Positions 1 to 8,300 of a stretch of DNA of 10,058 nt are shown here, one piece after another. The stretch lies in the NCBI GenBank assembly GCA_964631605.1, contig CAZVYG010000124.1:1-10058 (forward strand), given 5' to 3'. The DNA comes from JARKQH01 sp964631605 (lineage in GTDB: Bacteria; Verrucomicrobiota; Verrucomicrobiia; Limisphaerales; UBA8199). Every line of letters starts with the position of its first letter. Position 1 is the first letter of the stretch. The notes beneath the pieces are model-generated. The model had not been told where the DNA came from, did no database searches, and saw nothing but the letters and a program-made list of their open reading frames with translations. The translations under genes and the position numbers were made by a program.

Positions 1-2663
1 TGGACGGCAAGGAGGTGCTCTGGCTGCCCGGCACCGACCACGCCGGCATCGCCACCCAGGCGGTGGTCGAAAAAGCCCTCCGCAAACAGGGCGTGATGAA
101 ACATCGCGATGAACTGGGCCGCGAAAAGTTCCTCGAGCACGTCTGGGCCTGGAAAGAGAAACACGGCGGCATTATTATCCAGCAACTCCAAAAACTCGGC
201 TGTTCCTGCGACTGGACACGCCAGCGTTTTACCCTCGATCCCGATTACTCCCGCTGCGTTCAGAAGGTCTTTGTCGAGCTCTATCGCAAGGGCCTCATCT
301 ATCGCGGCAAACGCATGGTCAACTGGGACCCGGCCGCCCGCACCGCCCTCTCGGATGAGGAAGTCGAAATGACCGAGCAGAAGGGACACTTGTGGCATCT
401 GAAGTACCCGCTGCTGGACGGCCAGGGCCAGCCCTGCCCCGGCGAGTTTGTCGTCGTCGCCACGACCCGCCCCGAAACCATGCTCGGCGACGAGGCGGTC
501 GCCGTGAATCCGAACGACCCCCGATACACCCGGTTAATCGGCCGGCGCTGTCTCCTGCCGCTCCAGAACAAGCCGATACCCATCATCGCCGACGAGTTTG
601 TTGATCCCAAATTCGGCACCGGCTGCGTCAAGGTCACCCCGGCCCACGACCCCAACGACTACCAGATGGCGTTGCGCCACAACCTGCCGTTCACGGTCGT
701 CATCGGCCCCGACGGTCTTATGACCGCCGCGGCGGGCGATGACTTTGATGGCCTGGAGCGGATGGAGGCACGCGAGGCGGTGGTCGAGGAGCTGACCGAA
801 CAGGGCCTGCTGCTCAAAACAGAGGATTACGTCCACAATGTGGGCTACAGCCAGCGGAGTCATGTCCCCATCGAGCCCTATCTGAGTGAACAGTGGTTTC
901 TGAAATACCCCGCCGTCGAAGCCTCGACCGCCGCGGTTGCGGATGGACGCATCCGGTTTCATCCCGAGCGTTGGACCAAGACCTATGCTCACTGGATGGG
1001 CAATCTCAAAGACTGGTGCATCAGCCGCCAGCTTTGGTGGGGCCATCGCATCCCCGTCTGGCGCCGCCGCTCTTCCAAAGCGGATTTAAAGCGCAGCCCG
1101 AGGCTCGTCGAAGCCTTCTGGGCCGGTGAACACGCCGCCTGGCTCGCCAATCACGCCGAATTGCGCGCGCCGGTCCTCGATCAGTCCGAGCTGTACGAGC
1201 GGGAGGCTCCCGCCTGCCCCGGCGCAAAGTACTGGTGGCGCGTGGCCGCCGAGGATGCCGACTCCATCGAAATTGAGGCGGTGACAGAATCCGAAGCCGC
1301 CGCCGCCTTCCTCGAACAGCAGGGCCTCACCCAAGATCCCGACGTTTTGGATACCTGGTTCAGCTCCTGGCTCTGGCCGTTCGCCACCATGGGCTGGCCC
1401 CACCCCACCCCCACGCTGAAAAAGTTCTATCCCACCACCGACCTTGTGACCGGCCCGGACATCATCTTCTTCTGGGTCGCCCGCATGATCATGGCCGGAT
1501 ACGAGTTCATGGGCGACCTGCCCTTCCGCAACGTCTATTTCACCGGCATCATCCGCGACAAGCTCGGCCGCAAAATGAGCAAGAGCCTCGGCAATTCGCC
1601 CGACCCGCTCGAATTGATCGCCAAGTACGGAGCCGACGCCCTGCGCTTCGGCACGATGCGCAGCGCCCCGCTTGGCCAGGACGTGCTGTTCGACGAAAAA
1701 GACGTCGAGCTCGGACGCAACTTCTGCAACAAACTCTGGAACGCCTGCCGCTTCCGCCAGATGCACGCCGGCGAGGTCCAGGCCGAAATCCAGCCCGAAC
1801 TCCTCACCAGCGACGATAAGTGGATTCTGCTCAAGCTCGACCGGGCCATCCGCGAAATCAGCGACGCCCTGGCCGAATACCGCTTCAACGAGGCCACCCA
1901 AACGCTCTACCGGTTTTTCTGGAGCGAATACTGCGACTGGTACGTTGAGGCCAGCAAGGCGGTCCTCCATGGAACCGATACTGCCCGGAAACAGAATGTC
2001 CTCGCCGTTCTGGATTTCATTCTCTCCCATACGCTGCGCCTGTTCCATCCTTTCCTGCCCTTCATCACGGAGGAACTCTGGCACGGCATGGGCTACCACG
2101 ACGACATGCCGGCGGACCAGGGCGGCAAAACCATCATGCACGCGCCCTGGCCCAAACCGCTTGACCAGGACTTCCGCGACCATTACGGCCTCGACGACTG
2201 CTACCTCGAGGTCGTGGACACCAAGTACGAGCTCGTCTCCCTGGGGCGGAACCTGCGCCGGGAAGGCAACATTCCCGCCGGCAAAAAAGTTACCTTTGTG
2301 CTCAAACCTGCCGAGCCCTTGGCTCCGCATGACACGGAGGTGCTCAAGATTCTGTTGAATGCGGAGTCCCTCCAAGTCCAGACCGAGTATCAGCCCCCCA
2401 AGGGCACCCCGGTCGTCCATTCCAAACTGGGCGAGTTGTATCTGCCGATGGAGGGTTTGGTGGACGTCGCCGCCGAACGCGCACGCCTCAACCGCGAACT
2501 TCAGAAGATCGAAGCGGAAGTCGCCAAAGCGGAGCAACGTTTGGCCAATCCCGCCTTCACCCAGAAAGCGCCCCCGCACGTGCTCCAGGAGCACCAGCAG
2601 CGCCTGGCCGAATGGCAGGCCAAAGGCGAACAGGTCAAAGCCGCCCTAGACCGCCTGGGTTGA
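1..2663 (+). CDS. valS: Valyl-tRNA synthetase, 5'-truncated by the window edge
   Basis: Class Ia aminoacyl-tRNA synthetase that charges tRNA-Val in the cytoplasm and edits misactivated threonine. The reading frame is open from the first complete codon (base 3) to TGA at 2661-2663, giving 886 residues. The frame enters from the left, so the true start and the HIGH motif lie outside; the GTG at 15 is internal (LWLPGTDHAGIATQ is a conserved ValRS block). Visible landmarks are the editing-domain block TTRPETMLGDEAVAVNP (462-512) with GTGCVKVTPAHDPNDY, GHRIPVW (1041-1061), DPDVLDTWFSSW (1335-1370), and KMSKS (1572-1586), the ATP-binding loop. The anticodon-binding helical domain starts near 1815, and a C-terminal coiled-coil arm rich in A/E/R/K runs from about 2449 to the end. 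The 91 residues between GHRIPVW and DPDVLDTWFSS are about three times what I recall for Bacillus or E. coli ValRS. Identity is essentially certain. Confidence 0.97.
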   Translation, partial: DGKEVLWLPGTDHAGIATQAVVEKALRKQGVMKHRDELGREKFLEHVWAWKEKHGGIIIQQLQKLGCSCDWTRQRFTLDPDYSRCVQKVFVELYRKGLIYRGKRMVNWDPAARTALSDEEVEMTEQKGHLWHLKYPLLDGQGQPCPGEFVVVATTRPETMLGDEAVAVNPNDPRYTRLIGRRCLLPLQNKPIPIIADEFVDPKFGTGCVKVTPAHDPNDYQMALRHNLPFTVVIGPDGLMTAAAGDDFDGLERMEAREAVVEELTEQGLLLKTEDYVHNVGYSQRSHVPIEPYLSEQWFLKYPAVEASTAAVADGRIRFHPERWTKTYAHWMGNLKDWCISRQLWWGHRIPVWRRRSSKADLKRSPRLVEAFWAGEHAAWLANHAELRAPVLDQSELYEREAPACPGAKYWWRVAAEDADSIEIEAVTESEAAAAFLEQQGLTQDPDVLDTWFSSWLWPFATMGWPHPTPTLKKFYPTTDLVTGPDIIFFWVARMIMAGYEFMGDLPFRNVYFTGIIRDKLGRKMSKSLGNSPDPLELIAKYGADALRFGTMRSAPLGQDVLFDEKDVELGRNFCNKLWNACRFRQMHAGEVQAEIQPELLTSDDKWILLKLDRAIREISDALAEYRFNEATQTLYRFFWSEYCDWYVEASKAVLHGTDTARKQNVLAVLDFILSHTLRLFHPFLPFITEELWHGMGYHDDMPADQGGKTIMHAPWPKPLDQDFRDHYGLDDCYLEVVDTKYELVSLGRNLRREGNIPAGKKVTFVLKPAEPLAPHDTEVLKILLNAESLQVQTEYQPPKGTPVVHSKLGELYLPMEGLVDVAAERARLNRELQKIEAEVAKAEQRLANPAFTQKAPPHVLQEHQQRLAEWQAKGEQVKAALDRLG

Positions 2664-2692
2664 ACCTCGGCTGCGGGCTGGAAACGGCTTCC

Positions 2693-2722
2693 GCACAAAG
2701 AGCCCCAAGGCCGTCTTTGTGC
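2693..2722. terminator. Convergent intergenic hairpin, possible bidirectional terminator
   Basis: A perfect 9-bp inverted repeat, GCACAAAGA (2693-2701) and TCTTTGTGC (2714-2722), with a 12-nt loop, fills the gap between the convergent valS and lpdA genes. It ends one base before the lpdA stop codon (TAA, 2726-2724 on the minus strand). There is no clear U-tract on either side, so it is not a textbook Rho-independent terminator. Position and symmetry suggest transcript-end processing or termination for both genes; this is inference. Confidence 0.5.
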
Positions 2723-2723
2723 C

Positions 2724-4115
2724 TTAAACGTGAATCGCCCGGCCGGAGACCGCCAGCGCGGCCTCGCGCAGCGCTTCGCCCAGGGTCGGATGAGCATGGC
2801 AGGTCCGCGCCAGGTCTTCGCTGCTCGCCCCGAAAGCCATGGCTGCCGCCGCTTCGTTTATCATATCGCCCGCATGCGGACCCACGATGTGAACGCCGAG
2901 AATTCGGTCCGTCTTCAAATCCGCCAAAACCTTGACCATTCCCTCCACCTGCCCGAGCGTGCGCGCCCGCCCATTCGCGCGAAACGGGAAGACCCCTTTG
3001 CGAAATTCGCGCCCGATCTGGCGGAGCTGCTCCTCGGTCTTGCCAACCGATGCAATTTCCGGGTGGGTGTAAACCACCCCGGCGATCGTATCGTAATCCA
3101 CAGGCGCCGGGCGGCCGGCCATGGCCTCGACGCAGGCCATGCCTTCCTCCTCGGCTTTGTGGGCCAACATCGGCCCGCCGATGACATCGCCGATGGCATA
3201 CACCCCCTCGGCCGTGGTGGCGAAAACCTTGTTGACGGGAATGAATCCTTTCTCGTCCGGTTGGATCCCCACGCTGTCCAAACCCAAGCCGTCTGTGTTC
3301 GGCTTCCTCCCCACCGCCACCAACACCCGGTCGCACTCGACGGGCGCCTGCCCCTCGACCTCGACCACGCATCCCCGGCCTTTGACCCGCGCTCCGGTCA
3401 CCTTGCACCCCAGCCGAAATTCCAGGCCCTGCTTTTCGAAAAGCTTTTTCGCTTCCGCGGTGATCTCCTGATCCATCCCCGCCAGGATCCGATCCAGGAA
3501 CTCCAGGACCGTGACGGTTGCGCCCAAGCGTCGCCAAACCGAACCCAGCTCCAACCCGATGTAACCCGCCCCAATCACCACCAGATGCCTTGGTACCTCC
3601 GGATAACTCAGCGCCTCGGTGCTCGTTCCGATTAAATCCCCGTCAGCTTCGACGCCCCGCAACGTCGCCGGTTTGCTGCCCGTGGCAATTAATATCTTTC
3701 CACTGCGAATCTCGAGTTCGGTGTTCCCGTCGTTGACTTTGACGCGACCAGGCCCTGAGATGGTTCCCCGGCCCGAATAGCGCGTAACTTTGTTCTTCTT
3801 GAACAGCCCCTCCACTCCCTTGGTCAGAGTCGCCACGACCTGCTCTTTTCGGCGCAGCATGGCGGCCAGGTCCAGCTTCAAGTCGGAGAAGGTGATTCCC
3901 TGCGTGGCCAGGTGGTGTCGAGCCTCGGCATAACGTTGGCTGGTTTCCAGGAGCGCCTTGCTGGGAATGCACCCCACGCGCAGACAGGTGCCACCCAAAG
4001 CCGGCGCCTCCTCAATACACCCCACGTTGAGACCCAGTTGCGCGGCGCGAATCGCCGCCACGTAACCGCCGGGGCCCGCGCCAATCACCACCAAATCATG
4101 TTCCTTAACGTTCAT
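2724..4115 (-). CDS. lpdA: Dihydrolipoyl dehydrogenase (E3)
   Basis: FAD-dependent disulfide oxidoreductase that reoxidises lipoyl-dihydrolipoamide with NAD+, as the E3 subunit of pyruvate/2-oxoglutarate dehydrogenase or the L-protein of glycine cleavage. It is full length for the family (463 residues). In order: FAD-binding GAGPGG at residues 12-17; redox-active disulfide in GGTCLRVGCIPSKALL (Cys44, Cys49); NAD-binding GAGYIGLE at 182-189; second FAD segment with AIGDVIGGPMLAHKA; and the C-terminal dimer-interface active-site pair in HPTLGEA (His442, Glu447). All catalytic residues are present. The ATG at 4115 places the Rossmann glycine motif at the normal distance, with a weak GGGG about 10 nt upstream. 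It converges with valS (60-bp gap) and lies 129 bp downstream of a small membrane-protein gene on the same strand. No E1 or E2 gene is adjacent, so the complex it serves is unknown. The symbol lpd is also used. Confidence 0.97.
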   Translation of the reverse strand: MNVKEHDLVVIGAGPGGYVAAIRAAQLGLNVGCIEEAPALGGTCLRVGCIPSKALLETSQRYAEARHHLATQGITFSDLKLDLAAMLRRKEQVVATLTKGVEGLFKKNKVTRYSGRGTISGPGRVKVNDGNTELEIRSGKILIATGSKPATLRGVEADGDLIGTSTEALSYPEVPRHLVVIGAGYIGLELGSVWRRLGATVTVLEFLDRILAGMDQEITAEAKKLFEKQGLEFRLGCKVTGARVKGRGCVVEVEGQAPVECDRVLVAVGRKPNTDGLGLDSVGIQPDEKGFIPVNKVFATTAEGVYAIGDVIGGPMLAHKAEEEGMACVEAMAGRPAPVDYDTIAGVVYTHPEIASVGKTEEQLRQIGREFRKGVFPFRANGRARTLGQVEGMVKVLADLKTDRILGVHIVGPHAGDMINEAAAAMAFGASSEDLARTCHAHPTLGEALREAALAVSGRAIHV

Positions 4116-4244
4116 GTGGCACTTGCCCCATCATCGAAATCAAGAACTCCCCAGCCCAGATGCCGTGCTCTTTGTAAGGCCGCTTCCGACCGCCGTCCGT
4201 GTGGCGGCCCGGCCTGCCGTTGGTATGCCCCCGAGGAATTTGTG

Positions 4245-4406
4245 TCAGCGTCGCAATAACCGGCCCAGGACCCGGTAAGCATACGACATCCACAAAATCG
4301 TGAGCAACCCAATGATCACCACCTGGCTCACCACGGGATAGCTGTAAATCAGAAAAGCAATTCCACCGCACGCCACGGTTGCCTTTATTAAATCGAACAG
4401 ACTCAT
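4245..4406 (-). CDS. Small two-helix membrane protein (53 aa), unknown function
   Basis: Read on the minus strand, ATG at 4406 to TGA at 4247-4245 encodes 53 residues. The sequence is almost wholly hydrophobic: a short N-terminus (MSLFDLIK), a first apolar stretch at about residues 9-22, a Tyr/Pro turn (YSYP, 21-24), a second apolar stretch at about 25-45, and a basic tail (RVLGRLLRR). This looks like a helical hairpin, or a bent helix, in the inner membrane with its Arg-rich end in the cytoplasm. An in-frame TGA lies only five codons upstream (4421-4419), so this is the only ATG start; no good Shine-Dalgarno is seen. The composition is what one expects of a selected membrane protein and unlike the Gly/Arg/Pro-rich shadow frames around it. 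It lies between a secreted-protein gene and lpdA on the same strand. I do not recognise a family. Confidence 0.65.
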   Translation of the reverse strand: MSLFDLIKATVACGGIAFLIYSYPVVSQVVIIGLLTILWMSYAYRVLGRLLRR

Positions 4407-4575
4407 AACCGCACAACTTCAAGGCAGCACAATCCGCGCCACTCCCACTCAACCAGGATGCCCCACCCGGCCACCCGGTCTGCAACGCACCAGTGCTTCG
4501 CCACCCTCTACTTACGCTCACTCCGCTCTACTGCCAAGTCGGAAAAGACCCGATACGCCTCCCCCGCCTGCGGGT

Positions 4576-5094
4576 TCAACGGCTCAAATTCAGTTCCTTG
4601 CAGTCAATGGTCAGGACTGACTTGGGCTCCGGCCCGAAGTCTTCGAGCAGGAAATTGCTGCAGGCCTTCGGCGTTACGCAGCGGTATTGCCGTCCCTTGG
4701 AAACAAAATCGAAGGCGAACGCGGGCGCCGGCGCCTCCCCCGCCCAGAGCACATCGCGCAGGCACACTGGCCTGCCGTTCTTCCGCGACGACATGAACGG
4801 CAGCGTTGTGCCGACGGGAATCTCCGTTTCGCGAATTTCGGCGGTGGCCGCGGCCCGGAAAAAGTCATCGAGGTCTCCGTCCCAACCCCACTGCCGCAGG
4901 ATCGAGGCGATGTCGGGCCGCAGTTGCAGGTCCAGCAGCCGAGCCCGCAGTTCCTCCGCCGTTGCCACCGGCGGCGCGAAGCGCGTGGCAGGGTTGCCCA
5001 AACGGGTCGCCCGGTGTTGCTCTCCAAGGACACTCACACCATTTAACCAAGCGAGGAAAACCACAGCACCCAGGCAGGCGGGTAACACTTTCAT
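4576..5094 (-). CDS. Secreted hypothetical protein (172 aa) with four cysteines in the mature part
   Basis: The open frame extends upstream to 5169, but I choose ATG at 5094. It starts a clear signal peptide (MKVLPACLGAVVFLAWLNGV, likely cut after VLG, residue 24), has GGGAAG-like purine sequence (GGGAAG) 9 nt upstream, and lies downstream of a TATAAT at 5157-5152 that would fall inside the longer version. The mature part (about 148 residues) begins with a polar segment (ATRLGNPATRFAPP), then a predicted helical region with DIASILRQWGWDGDLDDFF (61-79), then a probably beta-rich part with EIPVGTTLPFMSSR and RQYRCVTPKACSNFLLEDFG (135-154). Cysteines 111, 139, 145 and 165 could form two disulfides after export. 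I have a faint, unconfirmed memory of similar N-terminal segments in longer Verrucomicrobiota proteins, so this may be a short relative. Function unknown; probably periplasmic or extracellular. Confidence 0.8.
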   Translation of the reverse strand: MKVLPACLGAVVFLAWLNGVSVLGEQHRATRLGNPATRFAPPVATAEELRARLLDLQLRPDIASILRQWGWDGDLDDFFRAAATAEIRETEIPVGTTLPFMSSRKNGRPVCLRDVLWAGEAPAPAFAFDFVSKGRQYRCVTPKACSNFLLEDFGPEPKSVLTIDCKELNLSR

Positions 5095-5151
5095 GAAAAC
5101 CAGCTTCCCGCCAAGGCCGCAAAAAAGCGAGCAAATAATCTCTTCCCGGAC

Positions 5152-5157
5152 ATTATA
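5152..5157 (-). promoter_or_regulatory. Consensus -10 box (TATAAT) for the minus-strand genes
   Basis: On the minus strand bases 5157-5152 read TATAAT, a perfect sigma-70-type -10 hexamer, about 57 nt upstream of the chosen ATG at 5094. No convincing -35 box is seen at 16-19 bp spacing (the region reads AAATCT or similar), so the promoter is tentative. If real, the transcript starts near 5145 with a leader of about 50 nt, and it may continue through the small membrane gene to lpdA. Confidence 0.4.
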
Positions 5158-5235
5158 CTGGCTTTTCACGGCCCAGATTTGCTAACGTGTGGTTATGTTG
5201 GCAGACCTGCCCCGCTCCCGCACCTGCGGTTCGCC

Positions 5236-5258
5236 CAACCGGGACAGCATCCCGGTTG
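5236..5258. repeat. Perfect 9-bp inverted repeat with 5-nt loop in the divergent intergenic region
   Basis: CAACCGGGA (5236-5244), loop CAGCA, TCCCGGTTG (5250-5258). This is a strong GC-containing hairpin about 93 bp upstream of the large secreted-protein start. Immediately after it, 5261-5274 reads AGGGTTTTTGTCCC, so GGGACA at 5241-5246 could instead pair with TGTCCC at 5269-5274. It could be an operator, a leader structure, a terminator for an antisense transcript, or a member of a dispersed palindromic repeat family; the window alone does not decide. TTGACA at 5256-5261 overlaps its right arm, but no matching -10 follows. Confidence 0.6.
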
Positions 5259-5350
5259 ACAGGGTTTTTGTCCCAACAGTCTCTCCTCCCCTGCTCGGCC
5301 CCTCCCTGCTCAAGGGGACTTGCTCCGCCACGGTTTATTCTTAGCGTCTC

Positions 5351-8300
5351 ATGTTTTCGTTTTGTCGTCGTTCGAATTGGCTTTTGCTGCTCGTGGCCTC
5401 GTGGGGTTTGCAAGCCTCAGGCTGGGCCGAAACCATTCTTCTCCACCGTTACAGTTTCACGGCTGATGCCAGCGATTCGGTTGGCAACCAGCATGGCGCG
5501 CTGTTGGGCGGAGCCGTCATTTCCAATGGCCAGGTGATTTTGAACGGCACCGGGGCCTATGTGGATCTGCCTAACGGCATCATCTCAGGCCTCGACAGTC
5601 TCACGATTGAAGTCTGGTTGACCGACAACAACAGCGGGAATTGGTCGCGCATCTTCGATTTTGGCAACAGCGTGGGCGGCGAAGACGTGGCGGGAACCGG
5701 CACCAAGTATGTCTTCCTCAGCCCGCAAGCCGGCAACGGCAGTCTGCGCGGAGCGATCACCATCACCGGCGGTGGCGCGGGGGAACAAGTCCTGGAATGG
5801 AGCGGGGTTCGCCTGCCCGCCAATAGCTTGAAGCACGTGGTTTGGACCGCCGACGGCACTACCCACACCGGCCGCCTTTATGTGGACGGTCTGCTCGTTG
5901 CCGAAAACCCGAGCCTGACCCTCCGCCCGTCCGATTTGGGCATCACCTCGAACAACTGGATCGGGCGCTCGCAGTTCAGCGCGGATGCCTATCTCAAGGC
6001 CAACCTCACCGAGTTCCGCATCTATGACGGCCCGCTGGCGACCGCCCAGGTGCAGGAGAATTTTTCAGAGGGACCCGATTCGTGCGTCTTCGCGGGACCG
6101 GTTGGCATCACCTCGCATCCCCAGTCCCAAACAGTCACCGAACTGCTGCCGGTGAGTTTCACGGTGAACTTCCGGGGAGCCCGCCCCGTGCGCGCGCAAT
6201 GGTTCCGCAACCAGGCGCCCATCCCCAACGCGACCAATACCACGCTCACCCTCCCCTCCGCCGCGCTGGCTGACAACGGCGCGGCTTACAGTGTCACCCT
6301 CACCAACACTGTCACCAACGTGATGTTCACGGTGCTATCCAGCAACGCCACGCTGACCGTCCTTGCCGACAGCAATCCCCCGGGGCTCCTCCGGGCCGAA
6401 AGCCTATACCCCACCGAAGTACGCGTCCTTTTTTCCGAAGGAGTCCGCTCCGACACGGCCCTCAATCCAGCCAACTACGCCATTGCCAGTCCCGCGGGAG
6501 CGCTCGGCGTCAGCGCCGCCCGCTATGGCGATACGGCCGCTGTGGTCATCCTCACCACCTCCCCGCAATCGCTGGGTACGAATTACACGCTCACCGTGAA
6601 TGGCGTTCGCGACCTGGCCGTCGCGGCCAACGTAATTGCCACCAACTCGCAAACGGATTTCATTGCGACGCCGTTTGCCGCAACCGACATTGGCAACCCG
6701 GCCACGGGCGGCGTCATGACCGTTGTCAGCAACGGCTTTGACCTCACGACCTCGGGCGCTTCGCTCGGCAGCACTCAGGATGAATTCACGTTCGCCTGTC
6801 AGCGCTACACCAACGACTTTGATGTCCAGGTGCGGCTGGCTGCCCTGGGCTTTGCCAGCGCCTGGACGCGCGCGGGCCTGATGGCCCGCGACGGACTGGC
6901 CACCAACGCCCTGTTCGCCGCCGCCCTGGCCACGCCCGGACCCGCAGGCTGCCACTTCCTTTCACGCGCAGCCGTCGGCGCCAACGCCACCATGGCGGGT
7001 TTTTTCCCGATCAATTATCCCGACACCTGGCTCCGGTTGCGCCGCAGCGGCAACCTCTTTAGCGGATTTGCCAGCCTCGATGGACAAACCTGGGAGTTTC
7101 TCGGCGCGACCGCCATTGCCATGTCGGCGACCGTTGAGGTCGGCTTCGCGGCGAGCGCAGGTGCCGCGGCTGCCACCACCTCGGCGCAATTCCGCGACTT
7201 CAACCCCGGCGCCGGGCTCGTCGTGACCAACCTGTCGCTCCCGTTTGAACCGCTGGGCCCGTGCAGCCGCCGCACGTCCTTGGTGATTACCGAAATCATG
7301 TACAACCCGCCCGACGCGTGGGACACCACCAACAACCTCGAGTTTATCGAGTTGTGGAATTCGGGCCTGGTGACCGAAGACCTGACCGGCCACCAGCTCG
7401 CCGGCGAAATCAACTACCAATTCCCGGACCAGACCCGCATCGCCCCCGGCCAGTTCCTTGTCATCGCCAAGGACCCGGCCGCCGCCCAGAGGTTTTATGG
7501 CGTGGCCTGCCTCGGCCCCTACACCAACAAACTCTCCAACGGGGGCGGCTCGGTGCGGTTGCTCAACGAGCTGGGCGGACGCCTGTTGGAAATCGAATAC
7601 GACACCCGCCCGCCCTGGCCCGCGGCGCCGGATGGCGCCGGCCACTCCCTGGTCCTGGCCCGCCCCAGCTACGGCGAAAAGGACCCCCGCGCCTGGTCTG
7701 CCAGCGAGGTCATTGGCGGTTCACCCGGGGCTTTCGAGCATTACCGGGCCGATGCAGCGCGCCACGTGGTGATCAACGAGTTCCTCGCCCACACCGATGA
7801 ACCGCAGGTGGATTACATCGAGCTGTTCAACACCAGCACCCAGACCGTGAACGTGTCCGGCATGTGGCTTAGCGACACCGCCGCCACGAACAAGTTCCGC
7901 ATCCCCGATGGCACCACCATCCCGGCCCGCGGTTTCCTGGCTTTCACTCAGACCCAACTCGGATTTTCTTTGTCCGCGGAGGGCGAGAGAATCTTCCTTG
8001 TGAATTCAAATCGAACCCGGGTGGTTGACGCCGTGGCATTCGACGGCCAATACAACGGCGTCAGCTCCGGCCGATACCCGGACGGCGCTCCGGGCTTCCA
8101 ACCGCTGGACTCCATCACGCCGGGCTCGGCCAACCAGCGCCCCCGAAAGCCCGAAGTGGTTATCAATGAAATCATGTATCACCCCATTTCGGAGTCCGAC
8201 GATGATGAGTATATCGAGATTTACAACCGCAGTGGTCGTGAGGTGAACCTTGCCAACTGGCGGCTTCAGGGCGGAGTGAGCTTCACCTTTCCAACCAACG

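Noticed and set aside
1086..2594. 502-codon open frame antisense to valS
   Set aside because: It lies wholly opposite a certain gene. Its Gly/Val/Glu/Ala-rich composition with no domain is the expected shadow of GC-rich codon usage.
2635..3635. Long frames on both strands over lpdA (about 300 codons each)
   Set aside because: They are out-of-frame shadows of lpdA, whose frame carries all the catalytic motifs.
4190..4207. Inverted repeat CCGCC/GGCGG upstream of lpdA, considered as a terminator
   Set aside because: It has only five base pairs and an 8-nt loop, with no T-run on either strand; such repeats are common by chance at this GC content.
4463..4478. Two tandem copies of CCACCCGG
   Set aside because: Only two copies of an 8-mer in a C-rich intergenic stretch; too short to call a repeat element.
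4105..4521. 138-codon minus-strand frame whose end overlaps the lpdA start
   Set aside because: It overlaps the far more protein-like 53-residue membrane gene in another frame, and it is rich in Gly/Arg/Ser/Trp with no domain or signal.
5256..5261. TTGACA as a -35 box for the large gene
   Set aside because: No TATAAT-like hexamer follows at 16-19 bp, and the hexamer is part of the inverted-repeat arm.
5187..5537. 116-codon plus-strand frame spanning the start of the large gene
   Set aside because: It runs out of frame through the signal peptide and LamG start, and is Pro/Ser/Cys-rich with no start signal.
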